A stretch of 64,000 bases of DNA from assembly GCA_016716425.1 (NCBI GenBank), contig JADJWJ010000005.1, positions 186,001 to 250,000 of the forward strand, read 5' to 3'. Of this stretch, positions 42,201 through 51,098 are shown piece after piece. Every line of letters starts with the position of its first letter. Within the stretch, counting starts at the first letter, position 1. Below the pieces are notes generated by a model. That model made no database searches, was not told the DNA's origin, and saw only the letters and a list, made by a program, of their open reading frames with translations. The DNA is from Betaproteobacteria bacterium. Its GTDB lineage: Bacteria; Pseudomonadota; Gammaproteobacteria; Burkholderiales; Casimicrobiaceae. Both the position numbers and the translations under genes were made by a program.

Positions 42201-44545
42201 GCCGTGACGGCGACCGGCGGCGACGTCCCCTTCCCGCCCTTGTTGTCGGTGGCGACCGCCGTCACCGTGTAGGTCTTCTCCGCGAACGCATAGGAGGCAC
42301 CGTACGGTGCGGTCGTGTCGGTCGCGAACCGGTAGTTGCCGATGCCGTCGTGCACGAAAAACTCCACCTTGGCGATCGACCCGTCGGCATCCGCGGCCGT
42401 CGCCGCGAACGCGACCGGCGCACCCGCGACGACCTGCGTTCCGGTGGCCGGCGCCGTGATCGCGACGGTCGGTGCCGCGTTCGCGGCGACCGTGATCGTC
42501 ACCGCCGCGGACGTCGTGACCGCCCCCAGATTGTCGGTGGCGCGCGCGGCCAGCGTGTGCGTTCCGACGGGCACGCTGTTCCAGGTGTAGCCGTAGGGCG
42601 TTGCCGTGTCGGTCGCGCGAATGGCGCCGTTGGCGAGGAACTCGACCTTGGCGATGGTGCCGTCGGCGTCCGCGACGCTCGCCTGCAGCGTCACGTTTGC
42701 CGGTGCCACGAACGCGGCGCCGGTGGCCGGCGCCGTGAGGCGCGCCGTCGGCGGCTTGTTCACCTTGACCGTGATCGCGGCCGACGTCGCGACGGCGCCC
42801 TTGTCGTCGGTCGCCTTGGCCGTGAGGCTGTAGGTGCCGCCGGCCACACCGGACCAGCGGAATGTCCAGGGCGCCGCCGTGAGCGTGGCGATCCGTGTCG
42901 TGCCCTGGAAGAACTCGACCTTCTTCACGGTGCCGTCGGAATCGGTCGCGGCGACCGCGATGTCGATCGTCGCGGGCGCCGTATACGCGGCGCCGCTTGC
43001 CGGCGCGGTGATCCGGACCGTGGGCGCGCCGTTGGCCTTGACCACTACCGTCACGGCCGTGGAGGTCGTCGCGCCGCCCGCGTTGTCGTACGCCTTGGCC
43101 GTCAGCGTGTACGTGCCGGCGGCAACGCCCGTCCACGTGTACGCGTACGGCGCCGTGGCGTCGCTGGCGAGCAGCGTGCCGTTGCGCAGGAACTCGACCT
43201 TCGCGATCGCGCCGTCGCTGTCGGATGCGCTGGCGGCCATCGCAATCGACGCCGGGGCGACGTATGTCGCGTTGTTCGCCGGCGCCGTCAGCGCGACCGT
43301 CGGCAGTGCGTTGGCCTTCGCCTGCATCGCCGCGCCGTCCAGCGGGAGCGCGACCGTGATGGCCGGGGACTCGACGCCCCAGGCGTCCACGACCGCGGCC
43401 GCGAGCGCGGACGCGTCGCCCAGCGCCGCCGCCGGCGCCGTCAACGCGGTCGATCGCGCGTCGTCGGCGCGGGCGAATTCAGCGGACACGTCGCGCGCGC
43501 CCGCCACCGCGCGCAGCGCGAGCGCGCGCAGATAGCGCGCTTCCGGAACGCACGGCACGTCGCCGCAGCCGGCGCCGAGCAGCAGGCGCAGCACCGGCGG
43601 CGAACCGTCCACGACGGCCGTCACCGTCGGCCGCAGCGACAGCGGCGGCACCCCGACATGCGTGGCGGGCGCGCCCGCCGTGACGGCAAACCACTGCGCC
43701 GTGCGCGCATTGAGCGCGGCAAGCCCGGCAAGGCTGCCGACCCACGCCATCGGCAGCGTGCGATCCGGTGCCAGCGCCAGTGCGGATTCGAAGTCGCGCG
43801 GCAGCGGATACGCGCCGATGGCGTGGCCGTCGCGGTCGAACGCGCGCGCGACGCCGCCGGCCACGAGCCAAAGCGTGCCCGTCGCGCCGTCGAGTCCCGC
43901 GGCGGCGTGCGGTTCGGCGGCTGCGACGCGCGCACGGACGGCGAGCCCGGTGAGCGCGTCGAGCTGGATGGCTTCGCGCTGGGTCACGATCCACAGGTAC
44001 CCGCCGGCGCGGTCGAGCAGCAATCGGTGCGCGTGCGCCGCGTCGTCGCCCGTGCCGACGCGGACCCGGCGCACGACGCGGCCACCCGCGTCGTATTGCG
44101 CGACGCCGCCGTCGGAGGCGACGAAGATCGCCGCCGGACCACCGACGGCGAGGTCGTCGATCGGGGCGTCGTGCTGCCAGCCTCCGGCGGCGACTCCATC
44201 CCCGGCATGCCGCTGCACGACCTCGCCCGCCGCGTGCCAGACGCCGCCATCGGCATCGGCCGCCAGCGCGACCGTCGCGCCGCGCTGCGCCTCGGCCAGC
44301 TCGACGGTGGCGGCGCGCGCCATCTCCGCCGTGAGCCGGGTGAGCGTGACGCCGCGCAGCACCCATGCGCCACCGTCCGCCGTCGGCGCGATCGCCGCGA
44401 CCGCCGTCGCGTCGCCGTCCGTGGCGAAGATCCCGGCCGCGTGCTCCCAGCGGACGACGTTCGTGCCGTCGGCGAACCAGACCGGGCCCGCGCGCGCGGA
44501 TGCCGTCGCGGCGATCGCCGTGAACACGACCAGGATGGCGCGCAT
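39281..44545 (-). CDS. Giant secreted Ig-repeat protein with N-terminal propeller-like and C-terminal NTF2-like domains
   Basis: The product has 1754 residues. The signal peptide ends near ATASARAGPV. Residues about 25-420 look like a beta-propeller of repeated AxxxDGGVWxA strands. At least eleven Ig-like units of about 90 residues follow, each opening like PTVxLTAPAxGAxY and containing a DxDGxxxKVEFxxxG then PYxYxWxxVxxGxYxLxAxAxDxxG pattern. A final 200-residue part ends in an NTF2-like domain (ALKLFVGDAQARYADIFGAL, LWRMESM). It is probably a cell-surface or exported adhesin or structural protein. The start ATG 44545 overlaps the stop of the upstream gene by one base (TGATG), so translation is coupled. 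Confidence 0.82.
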   Translation of the reverse strand: MRAILVVFTAIAATASARAGPVWFADGTNVVRWEHAAGIFATDGDATAVAAIAPTADGGAWVLRGVTLTRLTAEMARAATVELAEAQRGATVALAADADGGVWHAAGEVVQRHAGDGVAAGGWQHDAPIDDLAVGGPAAIFVASDGGVAQYDAGGRVVRRVRVGTGDDAAHAHRLLLDRAGGYLWIVTQREAIQLDALTGLAVRARVAAAEPHAAAGLDGATGTLWLVAGGVARAFDRDGHAIGAYPLPRDFESALALAPDRTLPMAWVGSLAGLAALNARTAQWFAVTAGAPATHVGVPPLSLRPTVTAVVDGSPPVLRLLLGAGCGDVPCVPEARYLRALALRAVAGARDVSAEFARADDARSTALTAPAAALGDASALAAAVVDAWGVESPAITVALPLDGAAMQAKANALPTVALTAPANNATYVAPASIAMAASASDSDGAIAKVEFLRNGTLLASDATAPYAYTWTGVAAGTYTLTAKAYDNAGGATTSTAVTVVVKANGAPTVRITAPASGAAYTAPATIDIAVAATDSDGTVKKVEFFQGTTRIATLTAAPWTFRWSGVAGGTYSLTAKATDDKGAVATSAAITVKVNKPPTARLTAPATGAAFVAPANVTLQASVADADGTIAKVEFLANGAIRATDTATPYGYTWNSVPVGTHTLAARATDNLGAVTTSAAVTITVAANAAPTVAITAPATGTQVVAGAPVAFAATAADADGSIAKVEFFVHDGIGNYRFATDTTAPYGASYAFAEKTYTVTAVATDNKGGKGTSPPVAVTAVANQPPAVALTSPAAGATFVAVAPPDITLAATAADPDGRVTAVRFYAQAQPWQEGDEPALLATLAAPPYQATWPAVPHTGGWVDGRYVEWWEVWAEATDDADATTVSDVVPFTVVANVPRTVTISAPRETAYGGSIVFAAPATIVLAARTSTYAGAPAPTRMEFFADGASIGTVTAASAATGEFALVWRDVAAGVRQVVARAIDADGASVDSPPVAIHVAQRNRPPNVALTAPVNGAVYGTLVGTPAIGLAATASDPDGAVATVRFVDNGRLVASDGASPYAGTFSPASGRHAIEAIAVDDRGAESRSLPVFADVPVTRRAPFVVITSPAANSTVVAGTTVAIVADVVAPDGTIEMVEFHDGPYKIGQKTAPPWTYPHTLFEGVHALRVYALQAFAPDTMSLPVIVNAVAGGGEVPHVALTAPADGQAFLAPATVALTAAADDPQARLTRVDYMAGTQTIASATLPPYSAHWTGVEQGSYDLVAVGRFDGGTKMTVSAPRTITVRQNEFVELAAPAAGASFGPGDPIVLEARAGVRAGVARIEFRADGHVLGSVDVVGAPTVAAAKFTWTGAAPGAHAVEARAYAADGQATVMWPVAIAVASLAVAVVEPYPGQVHYAPADIRIMADGVAGSGTVDRVDFYGDGVLLGSRNAAPYVLLWTGVPAGTHTVSARVRDASGAIASALPVTTTVVAAAALEPDPGVDGSSIADDAISFGGTVAAPENAAVIVNGQRAPHDRAGRFFAHDVALKPGANTVTLVLNSQDAAPVTRTITVTSTGASPFRAWLSEPEGLAPFSPSLTIANRGNAPFQRIEIDMQDDGTVDATLPSLPDGAASVALHYPAPGVYTVRVRVVAAGGAIVFQAALKVKALAPGELAAKVIGVYRTLTDRMLANNATGALKLFVGDAQARYADIFGALGASLPAVAAQLGTPTDGVITDDWAELTLLRPTADGDRVFMLYLIRGGDGLWRMESM

Positions 44546-46389
44546 CACGGACACGATCCCGCCTGATTCACGGCGAGGTAACTCGTCGCCGACGCATAGC
44601 CCGCGAAGATGCCGGCACCCGCATAGGTCCCGGTCACGCGCCGCACGCCCGTCGTCGGCGTGATCGCCGTGCGCGCGACACCGTCCTGCACCGACACGGT
44701 GGCGACCGGCGCGCCGTCGACCGCGAACGTAACGGCGCCATCGTCGTAGCTTGCCGCCACGCGCGCGGCGACCTCGACCGTGCGCCCCGCACACAGCGGC
44801 GGCGGGGTCACGTCGAGCGCCACCGGCGTCGCGTGCGGACTGACGATCCGTACGACGGCCGTGCGGTCGACCGTCGCGACGTTGCCCCAGCGATCGCGCG
44901 CCGCGCCGGAGACGCCGCTGCCGGCGAGCGTCGACACGTAGCGGATGCGTTCGCCTCCGGCCGCGACGACCAGCAGCAGCCCCGAGCCATCGGGCACCGG
45001 TTCGAGCGCGGCCGGGTCCGCGGCGATGTGGCGCTCCACGATGCTGGTGACGCCGGCAACGACGATGTCGCCGAACGCGTCGGGCATCACGTGCAGCGGC
45101 GCGAGCTCGCCGTCATTCGCGCAACGGTCGAGCTGCCTCCCGTGCGCGGGGACGTAGCCGGACAGCACGAGCGTGCGCCCGTCGGGCGCCAGCTTGGCGA
45201 CGAACCCGACTTCGGGCGTCGCGTTGAGGCAGACGCGCGACGTCCACGGATAGGCGGCGCCGAAGCCGCCGGCCTGCGGGAAGGAGGTGGACGCGGTCTT
45301 GCCGCCGACGTAGACGAACCCGGCGGCATCGACGGCAATGCTGGTGCCGCGGTCGTGGTCGTTGCCCCCGAGCCGCGCCGCCCACAGCAGCGCACCCGCC
45401 GGGTCGAGTTTCGCGACGAACGCGTGCGACGCGGACTGGAAGGCCGGGCTCAGATGCACGATGGGCTCGGTCGGCGCGGCGTCGACGGCGCCGGGCGTGG
45501 CCGCGAGGCCGGGCTCGGCCTGCCCGGTCACATAGGCGTTGCCGGCGGCATCGACGCGCAGCGCGAAGCCGGTCGGATCGTGGACACCGCTGTCGTTCTC
45601 ACCGCCGCAGCGCTGGCCGGCCGTGCCGGCCACACCGAGGTACGTCGCGTAGCGCACGGCGGCCCCGGCCGGGTCGAACTTCAGCACGAAAGGCGCGATG
45701 CAACCGGGTGCGACGCTCGCCGTGTGAAACGGCGCGCCCGCGCTGGTGGCGAGCCCCGCCGCCGCGCTGCCGGTGACGAGTATGCTGCCGTCGCCGGCGA
45801 CCGCGATCGCGGCCACGCGGCGGATCGCCGGATCCAGTTCGGCCGGCAGCCGCGTTGCCACGCCGGCCGCATCGACGCGGTACACGTGCTTGCGCGCCGA
45901 CGCCGGCAGGTAGTCGCCGCCGGCCACCGGATACGCGACGGACGCATCGTAGGCGACGAGATAGCTGTTGCCGGCGGCGTCGAGCGCGAGTCCGGTCACG
46001 CCGTCGCGCCCGAGCGTGGCCTGGCGCGTATCCGACGGGTCCGCGTTCGCCGCGCCCACGACCGTCACGAAGGCCACGTCGCCGCTGCGCGGCTCGACGC
46101 GCGCGACGAAGCGCATGTCGATCCCGGCATTCGTGACGCGGGCGGAGTCGATGCCGGCGAAGTCATGCGACCCGACGACGCCCGCAACGCGGACGCTTCC
46201 ATCGGCATCGACCGCGACGTCCGTGGCGCGGTCGATCCGGAGCACCGCGTGGGGGCCGCCGAGCGCGACGGTGCGCGCGAGCAGGAACAGGCCGTCGCCG
46301 GAGGCCAGCGCCGGCGCGCACGCACAAGCGGCCGCGGCCGCGATGGCCCGCCACGCACGCACTGCCGCCCACGCTGACCGCTTCCGCAT
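44545..46389 (-). CDS. Secreted beta-propeller (SBBP-like) protein with C-terminal Ig-like domain
   Basis: The product has 614 residues. A signal peptide (ACACAPALASGDG) precedes repeated units with the pattern GLALDAAGNSYLV, FALRVDAAGNAYVTGQ and SIAVDAAGFVYVGGKT, as in the SBBP beta-propeller repeat. The last 100 residues resemble a bacterial Ig-like domain (GAVTFAVDGAPVATVSV). Cysteines are few. The role is unknown. The TGATG overlap with the giant Ig-repeat gene implies stoichiometric or sequential production of the two exported proteins. Its start lies downstream of the rnhB hairpin. Confidence 0.8.
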   Translation of the reverse strand: MRKRSAWAAVRAWRAIAAAAACACAPALASGDGLFLLARTVALGGPHAVLRIDRATDVAVDADGSVRVAGVVGSHDFAGIDSARVTNAGIDMRFVARVEPRSGDVAFVTVVGAANADPSDTRQATLGRDGVTGLALDAAGNSYLVAYDASVAYPVAGGDYLPASARKHVYRVDAAGVATRLPAELDPAIRRVAAIAVAGDGSILVTGSAAAGLATSAGAPFHTASVAPGCIAPFVLKFDPAGAAVRYATYLGVAGTAGQRCGGENDSGVHDPTGFALRVDAAGNAYVTGQAEPGLAATPGAVDAAPTEPIVHLSPAFQSASHAFVAKLDPAGALLWAARLGGNDHDRGTSIAVDAAGFVYVGGKTASTSFPQAGGFGAAYPWTSRVCLNATPEVGFVAKLAPDGRTLVLSGYVPAHGRQLDRCANDGELAPLHVMPDAFGDIVVAGVTSIVERHIAADPAALEPVPDGSGLLLVVAAGGERIRYVSTLAGSGVSGAARDRWGNVATVDRTAVVRIVSPHATPVALDVTPPPLCAGRTVEVAARVAASYDDGAVTFAVDGAPVATVSVQDGVARTAITPTTGVRRVTGTYAGAGIFAGYASATSYLAVNQAGSCP

Positions 46390-46433
46390 CGCCGCCCTCC
46401 GCCGTCCCCGCCGGCAACGTTACGCGGGGTGCG

Positions 46434-46467
46434 CCAAATTGCACCTGTCAGAACTGACAGGATTTGG
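46434..46467 (-). terminator. Hairpin after rnhB, end of the envelope operon
   Basis: CCTGTCAG pairs with CTGACAGG around AA, and flanking CCAAAT pairs with ATTTGG with a four-base bulge between the two stems. It lies about 24 bp beyond the rnhB stop in the direction of transcription. There is no U-run, so the terminator call is moderate. Confidence 0.5.
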
Positions 46468-46490
46468 CCGATGCGGAGACCGAATTCGGA

Positions 46491-47057
46491 CTAGAACGGA
46501 AGGACGATTTGCGCGACGGGCGCGAACGTGCGCCGGTGGGCCGGACACGGCCCGTGCCGCGCGAGCGCGGCGAGATGCTCCGGCGTACCGTAGCCCTTGT
46601 TCTGCGCGAAGCCGTAGTGCGGAAATTCGGCGTCGAGTGCGACCAGCAGCGCGTCGCGCGCGGTCTTCGCGAGGATCGAGGCGGCCGAGATCGCCGCGAC
46701 GTCGCGGTCGCCCTTGACGATCGCGTGCACCGGGCACGCGAGCCGTGGGCAGTGATTGCCGTCCACCAGCGCCTCGGCCGGCGCGACGGCGAGTGCCTCG
46801 ACCGCACGGCGCATCGCGAGCAGCGTCGCCTGCAGGATGTTGAGCGCGTCGATCTCGGCCACGTCGGCCGACGCGACCGACCACGCCAGCGCGCACGCGC
46901 GGATCTCGCCCGCCAGCGCCTCGCGCCGCGGCGCCGTCAGCACCTTCGAGTCGCGCAGGCCGCGCACCGGGCGTCCCGGGTCGAGGATCACCGCCGCGGC
47001 GAACACGGGCCCGGCCAGTGGGCCCCGCCCGGCCTCGTCGATGCCCGCGATCAGCAC
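46491..47057 (-). CDS. rnhB: Ribonuclease HII
   Basis: The product has 188 residues. GIDEAGRGPLAGPV near residue 5 carries the catalytic Asp and Glu, followed by LRDSKVL, VDGNHCP and ISAASILAKTARD with the other acidic residues. It cuts RNA in RNA-DNA hybrids, including single ribonucleotides. It overlaps lpxB by 7 bp and is the last gene of the envelope operon, as in many proteobacteria. Confidence 0.94.
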   Translation of the reverse strand: MLIAGIDEAGRGPLAGPVFAAAVILDPGRPVRGLRDSKVLTAPRREALAGEIRACALAWSVASADVAEIDALNILQATLLAMRRAVEALAVAPAEALVDGNHCPRLACPVHAIVKGDRDVAAISAASILAKTARDALLVALDAEFPHYGFAQNKGYGTPEHLAALARHGPCPAHRRTFAPVAQIVLPF

Positions 47058-48232
47058 GCAGCGCCCGCGCGCGCCAGCTCGGCGCCGACCGCGGCGGCCG
47101 CGAGCGCGCCAGTGTCCGCGTCGAGTTCGCCGGCGAAGCCGGCGAACAGCGCCTCCAGCCGCCGCCGCGTGACCGTGTCGTCGAACAGGTTGAGCGCCGC
47201 CTGCGCGAGGTTGCGGGGCGTGGCGGCCTCCTGCAGGAATTCGGGCACGACGAACCTGCCGGCGAGCACGTTGGGCAGCCCGACGTACGGCAGCAGGTAC
47301 TTGCGGCGCACCAGGTACTCGGTGAACTTCGACACCCGGTAGAAGATCACGTGCGGGCAGCGGGCGAGCGCGGCCTCCAGCGTCGCCGTCCCCGACGCGA
47401 CGACGCCGACGTCGGCGGCGCGCAGCGCGTCCTCGGCGTGCCCGTACAGCAGCGTGATCGGCAGCCGGTCGTGGCCGGTCCGGTGCATCGCCGACTCGAA
47501 GGCGTCGCGCGTCGCCCGCGTGACGAACGGCACGAGGAAGCGCGCGTCGTTGCGCGCGTCGTGCAGGCGCGCCGCCGTCTCCAGCACCAGGTCCGCGTGC
47601 ATGTCGATCTCGGAGCGCCGGCTGCCCGGCAGCAGCGCGAACACCGGCGTCGCGGCGCCGAGCTGCAGGAGGTCGCGCGTCTCACGCCGCGTCGCGTGCG
47701 TGGCCGCCTCCTGCGCCAGCGGATGCCCGACGTAGGTGACCGGGATGCCGGCCTCTTCGTACAGCGGCGGCTCGAACGGGAACAGCGCGAGCATCCGGTC
47801 CACGCTGCGGCCGATCGTGCGCAGGCGCTCGCGCCGCCACGCCCACACCGAGGGGCTCACGAAGTGGATCGTGCGCACACCCGTGTGCTTCAGCTTGCGC
47901 TCGAGGCCCAGGTTGAAGTCGGGCGCGTCGACGCCGACGAAGACCGGCACACGCTCGGCGACGAGCCGCCGGGAGAGCTCGCTACGGATGCGGAAGAGCT
48001 CCGGCAGGTGCGCCACGACTTCGACGAAGCCGCGCACGGCGAGCTTCTCCAGCGGGAACCACGCCGCGCAGCCGGCCGCTTCCATCCGCGGGCCGGCGAT
48101 GCCGGCGAAGCGGACGTGCGGGTGGCGGGCGCGCACGGCGCGGATGAGCGTCGCCGCCAGCGCGTCGCCGGACGCCTCGCCGGCGACGATGCCGACGGTG
48201 ACCGGCGTCGCGCCGGTCGCAGCGTCGCTCAT
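47051..48232 (-). CDS. lpxB: Lipid-A-disaccharide synthase
   Basis: The product has 393 residues. The N-terminal GIVAGEASGDALAATLIRAV and central VDAPDFNLGLERKLK and FVSPSVWAWRRER are hallmarks of LpxB (GT19). It joins UDP-diacylglucosamine and lipid X to make the lipid A disaccharide at the inner membrane. Its start is 14 bp after the lpxA stop. The conserved order fabZ-lpxA-lpxB-rnhB supports the call. Confidence 0.95.
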   Translation of the reverse strand: MSDAATGATPVTVGIVAGEASGDALAATLIRAVRARHPHVRFAGIAGPRMEAAGCAAWFPLEKLAVRGFVEVVAHLPELFRIRSELSRRLVAERVPVFVGVDAPDFNLGLERKLKHTGVRTIHFVSPSVWAWRRERLRTIGRSVDRMLALFPFEPPLYEEAGIPVTYVGHPLAQEAATHATRRETRDLLQLGAATPVFALLPGSRRSEIDMHADLVLETAARLHDARNDARFLVPFVTRATRDAFESAMHRTGHDRLPITLLYGHAEDALRAADVGVVASGTATLEAALARCPHVIFYRVSKFTEYLVRRKYLLPYVGLPNVLAGRFVVPEFLQEAATPRNLAQAALNLFDDTVTRRRLEALFAGFAGELDADTGALAAAAVGAELARAGAAC

Positions 48233-48246
48233 CCCGCTGTCCCGTC

Positions 48247-49032
48247 CTAGCGCGCGATGCCGCGGGGCGACGCCGCGAGAAAGCGGGCGAGCGGCGCCAG
48301 CGCGGGCACCGCCTCCGCGTCGGCGGCGATCTTCGCCCGCGCGTCGTCGAGCGCGAGGTTTTCGCGGTAGAGCGTCTTGTACGCGCGCCGGATGTGCAGG
48401 ATGTCGTCCGCGGAGAAGCCGCGGCGGCGCAAGCCCTCGTTGTTCGTCCCGTGCGGCTTGGCCGGATAGCCCTGCACCGTCACGAACGGCGGCACGTCCT
48501 GCAGCACGACGGCGAACGCCGCCAGCATCGCGTGCGCGCCGACCCGGCAGAACTGATGCACACCGGCGAACGCGCCCAGCACCGCCCAGTCGCCGATGTG
48601 CACGTGCCCGGCGATCTGCGCGTTGTTCGAGAACGTCGTCAGGTCGCCGACGACGCAGTCGTGCGCGACGTGCGTGTACGCGAGGAACAGGTTGCCGTCG
48701 CCGATCCGCGTGTCGCCGCGGTCCTGCACGGTGCCGGCGTGCACGGTCGCGTACTCGCGAAACGTGTTGTCGTCGCCGATCGTCGTCGTCGTCGGCTCGC
48801 CGCCGTACTTGCGGTCCTGCGCGATCTCGCCGATCGACGCGAACTGGAACACGCGGTTGCGCCGCCCGAGCGTCGTCCGCGCGCCGATCACGACGTGCGG
48901 CCCGAGCACCGAGCCCTCGCCGATCACGACGTCGGGACCGACGATCGTGTACGCGCCCACCACCACGTCGGGTGCGAGCCTTGCCGACGGATCGACGATC
49001 GCCGTGGGGTGGATCGGATCCGCGCGCGTCAT
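48247..49032 (-). CDS. lpxA: UDP-N-acetylglucosamine acyltransferase
   Basis: The product has 261 residues. Many hexapeptide repeats form a left-handed beta-helix (IHPTAIVDPSARLAPDVVVG onward). The catalytic His lies in THVAHDCVVGD, and the C-terminus is helical. It adds the first acyl chain to UDP-GlcNAc in lipid A synthesis. The start ATG overlaps the fabZ stop by 4 bp. Confidence 0.95.
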   Translation of the reverse strand: MTRADPIHPTAIVDPSARLAPDVVVGAYTIVGPDVVIGEGSVLGPHVVIGARTTLGRRNRVFQFASIGEIAQDRKYGGEPTTTTIGDDNTFREYATVHAGTVQDRGDTRIGDGNLFLAYTHVAHDCVVGDLTTFSNNAQIAGHVHIGDWAVLGAFAGVHQFCRVGAHAMLAAFAVVLQDVPPFVTVQGYPAKPHGTNNEGLRRRGFSADDILHIRRAYKTLYRENLALDDARAKIAADAEAVPALAPLARFLAASPRGIAR

Positions 49033-49454
49033 GGCGCCGCCGCCGCGTCGGTCACCAGCACGACCTCGGCCTCGGTCGCGGTCTCGCCGGCAACGCTCGC
49101 CTTGAGCGAGAACCGGCCGCCGCCCTCCATCCGCGTCTCCAGCAGCAGCTGGTCGCCGGGAATGACCTGTCGCTTGAAGCGCACGCGGTCGAGCGAGCGC
49201 ACCGTGCCCGGCACCCCCTGCCCCGACGCGCAGGACAGCAGCGTCGACAACTGGATCAGCGCCTCCAGCATCAGCACGCCGGGCATCACCGGGTAGTCGG
49301 GAAAGTGCCCCTGGAAGTATGACTCACCGACCGTGACGCACTTCACGCCCCGCGCGGACCGACCCGGCTCGCACGCGAGCAGCCGGTCGACCAGCAACGC
49401 GGGGTAGCGGCGCGGCAGCGTGCGCAGCAGGTCGTCGAGCTCGGCCAGCGTCAT
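49029..49454 (-). CDS. fabZ: 3-hydroxyacyl-ACP dehydratase FabZ
   Basis: The product has 141 residues. GHFPDYPVMPGVLMLEALIQ contains the catalytic His and Glu of the hot-dog-fold dehydratase. It removes water from 3-hydroxyacyl-ACP in fatty acid synthesis and shares substrates with LpxA and LpxD. ATG 49454 overlaps lpxD by 4 bp. The reading RYPALLVDRLLACEPG is typical of the family start. Confidence 0.94.
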   Translation of the reverse strand: MTLAELDDLLRTLPRRYPALLVDRLLACEPGRSARGVKCVTVGESYFQGHFPDYPVMPGVLMLEALIQLSTLLSCASGQGVPGTVRSLDRVRFKRQVIPGDQLLLETRMEGGGRFSLKASVAGETATEAEVVLVTDAAAAP

Positions 49455-50503
49455 GGCGTCCCTTCCCCCGGCCCTTCCTGCGCGCGCAGCGCGCGCTCGA
49501 GCGCGGTCACCCGGTCGGCGAGCGCGCGCAGCCGGCGCATGTTGGACGCCACGTGCTGCCACTCGCGGTGCGGCAGCGCGGGAAACGTGCCGGTGTACGC
49601 GCCCGCCGCCTCGATCGTCGCGAACACCTGCGTGGCGCCGGAGATGACGGCGCCGTCCGCGATCGACAGGTGGCCGGCGATCATCGCCGCGCCGCCGATC
49701 TTCACGTTGCGGCCGATGCGCGCGCTGCCCGCGATCCCGACGCAGCCGGCGATCGCCGTGTGCGCGCCGATCCGGCAGTTGTGCGCCACCTGGACCTGGT
49801 TGTCGATGCGGACGTCGTCTTCGAGCACCGTGTCCTCGATGGCACCGCGGTCGATCGTCGTGTTGGCGCCGATCTCGCAGTCGGCGCCGATCACGACGCG
49901 GCCGACCTGAGGAATCTTGATCCACCGCCCGCCCTCCTCGGCGTTGCCGAAGCCGTCCGCGCCGATCACGGCACCGGCATGGACGATCGTCCGCGGACCG
50001 ATCACGCAGCGCGGATAGATCGTCACGTGCGGGTGCAGGCGGACATCGTCGTCAATGGCCGCCTCGGCGCCGACGAACGCGCCGGCGCCCACGATCGCGC
50101 GCGCTCCGATGCGCGCTCCGGCCGCGACGACGGCCAGCGGCCCGATCTCCGCCGTCGGGTCGACGACGGCGCGCGGGTCGACGCGCGCGGCCGGGTCGAC
50201 GCCGGGCACGGCTGCGGGCGCCGGATGCAGGAGCGTCGCCACCTTGGCATAGGTCGCGTACGGGTTGGCGTGCACCAGCTTGGGCCGCGCGGTGGCGCCG
50301 GCGTGCGCGGGGGCCACGATCACCGCGCCCGCGCGCGTGCCGGGGAGCAGCGCCGCGTGGCGCGCGCCGACAGCGAACGTGATCGCGTCGGGCCCCGCGC
50401 GCTCGAGCGTGCCCACGCGCGCGACGACGACCGCGCCGTCGCCGTCGACCGCCGCGCCGACGCGGACCGCGAGGTCGGCGAGGGAGATTCCGGAAGCAGC
50501 CAT
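49451..50503 (-). CDS. lpxD: UDP-3-O-acylglucosamine N-acyltransferase
   Basis: The product has 350 residues. An N-terminal uridine-binding domain is followed by a long hexapeptide-repeat helix (PTAEIGPLAVVAAGARIG onward) with the catalytic His region QVAHNCRIGAHTAIAGCVG. The C-terminal helix is present. It adds the second acyl chain in lipid A synthesis. It follows skp by 54 bp and overlaps fabZ. Confidence 0.95.
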   Translation of the reverse strand: MAASGISLADLAVRVGAAVDGDGAVVVARVGTLERAGPDAITFAVGARHAALLPGTRAGAVIVAPAHAGATARPKLVHANPYATYAKVATLLHPAPAAVPGVDPAARVDPRAVVDPTAEIGPLAVVAAGARIGARAIVGAGAFVGAEAAIDDDVRLHPHVTIYPRCVIGPRTIVHAGAVIGADGFGNAEEGGRWIKIPQVGRVVIGADCEIGANTTIDRGAIEDTVLEDDVRIDNQVQVAHNCRIGAHTAIAGCVGIAGSARIGRNVKIGGAAMIAGHLSIADGAVISGATQVFATIEAAGAYTGTFPALPHREWQHVASNMRRLRALADRVTALERALRAQEGPGEGTP

Positions 50504-50557
50504 GGGCGGGGTCCTGGCGCGCGAGCGTGCCGGCGCCGCCGGACCCCGCGCGCGCCG

Positions 50558-51061
50558 TTACTTGTCGGCGAGCGCCTTGATGACCTGTTCCGTGATGTCG
50601 ATCCGCTGGCTCGCGAACACCACCGGATCCTGCAGGATCAGGTCGAACTTGCCGGATTCGGCGATCTGCTGGATCACCTTGTTCGCGCGCTCCTGCAGGC
50701 TCGCGAGTTCCTCGTTGCGCCGCAGGTTCAGGTCCTCGCGCGCCTCGCGCTGCATCCGCTGCAGGTCGCGTGACTGGTTCGCGAGGTCGCGCTCCTTGTT
50801 GCGCCGCTCGGTCTCCGGCATCGTCGTGCCGTCGCGGTCGAGTTGCGCCTGCAGATCGCGCACCTGCCGCGACAGCCGCTGGATGTCGGCATCGCGGGAG
50901 GCGAACTCGCGCTCGAGCTTCTGCTGTGCGCGCTTCGCGGGCGCCGCCTCGCGGAACAGCCGCTCGGTGTTGACGAAGCCGATCTTGTAGTCGGCGCCGT
51001 GGGCGACGCCGGCGGCAGCGAGCAGCGCGGCCGCGGCGAGGAAGGTCGAAATGCGTTTCAA
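50558..51061 (-). CDS. skp: Periplasmic chaperone, OmpH/Skp family
   Basis: The product has 167 residues. The signal peptide ends at GVAHGADYK; the body is a long coiled coil (RDADIQRLSRQVRDLQAQLD, ANQSRDLQRMQREAREDLNL) with the family C-terminus VVFASQRIDITEQVIKAL. It holds outer-membrane proteins for BamA, whose gene lies 37 bp upstream in the operon. The start is TTG 51061, with CAGGAG upstream and the signal peptide directly after it; no ATG or GTG exists in that position. Confidence 0.88.
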   Translation of the reverse strand: MKRISTFLAAAALLAAAGVAHGADYKIGFVNTERLFREAAPAKRAQQKLEREFASRDADIQRLSRQVRDLQAQLDRDGTTMPETERRNKERDLANQSRDLQRMQREAREDLNLRRNEELASLQERANKVIQQIAESGKFDLILQDPVVFASQRIDITEQVIKALADK

Positions 51062-51098
51062 GGCGGTCTCCTGCCCGTTCACCGGGGCGCGCGCTTCG

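Noticed and set aside
39968..44566. A 1532-codon open frame on the plus strand, antisense to the giant Ig-repeat gene
   Set aside because: It is Arg/His-rich with no signal peptide or domain, as expected for an antisense frame in high-G+C DNA. The minus-strand reading has clear repeated Ig domains.
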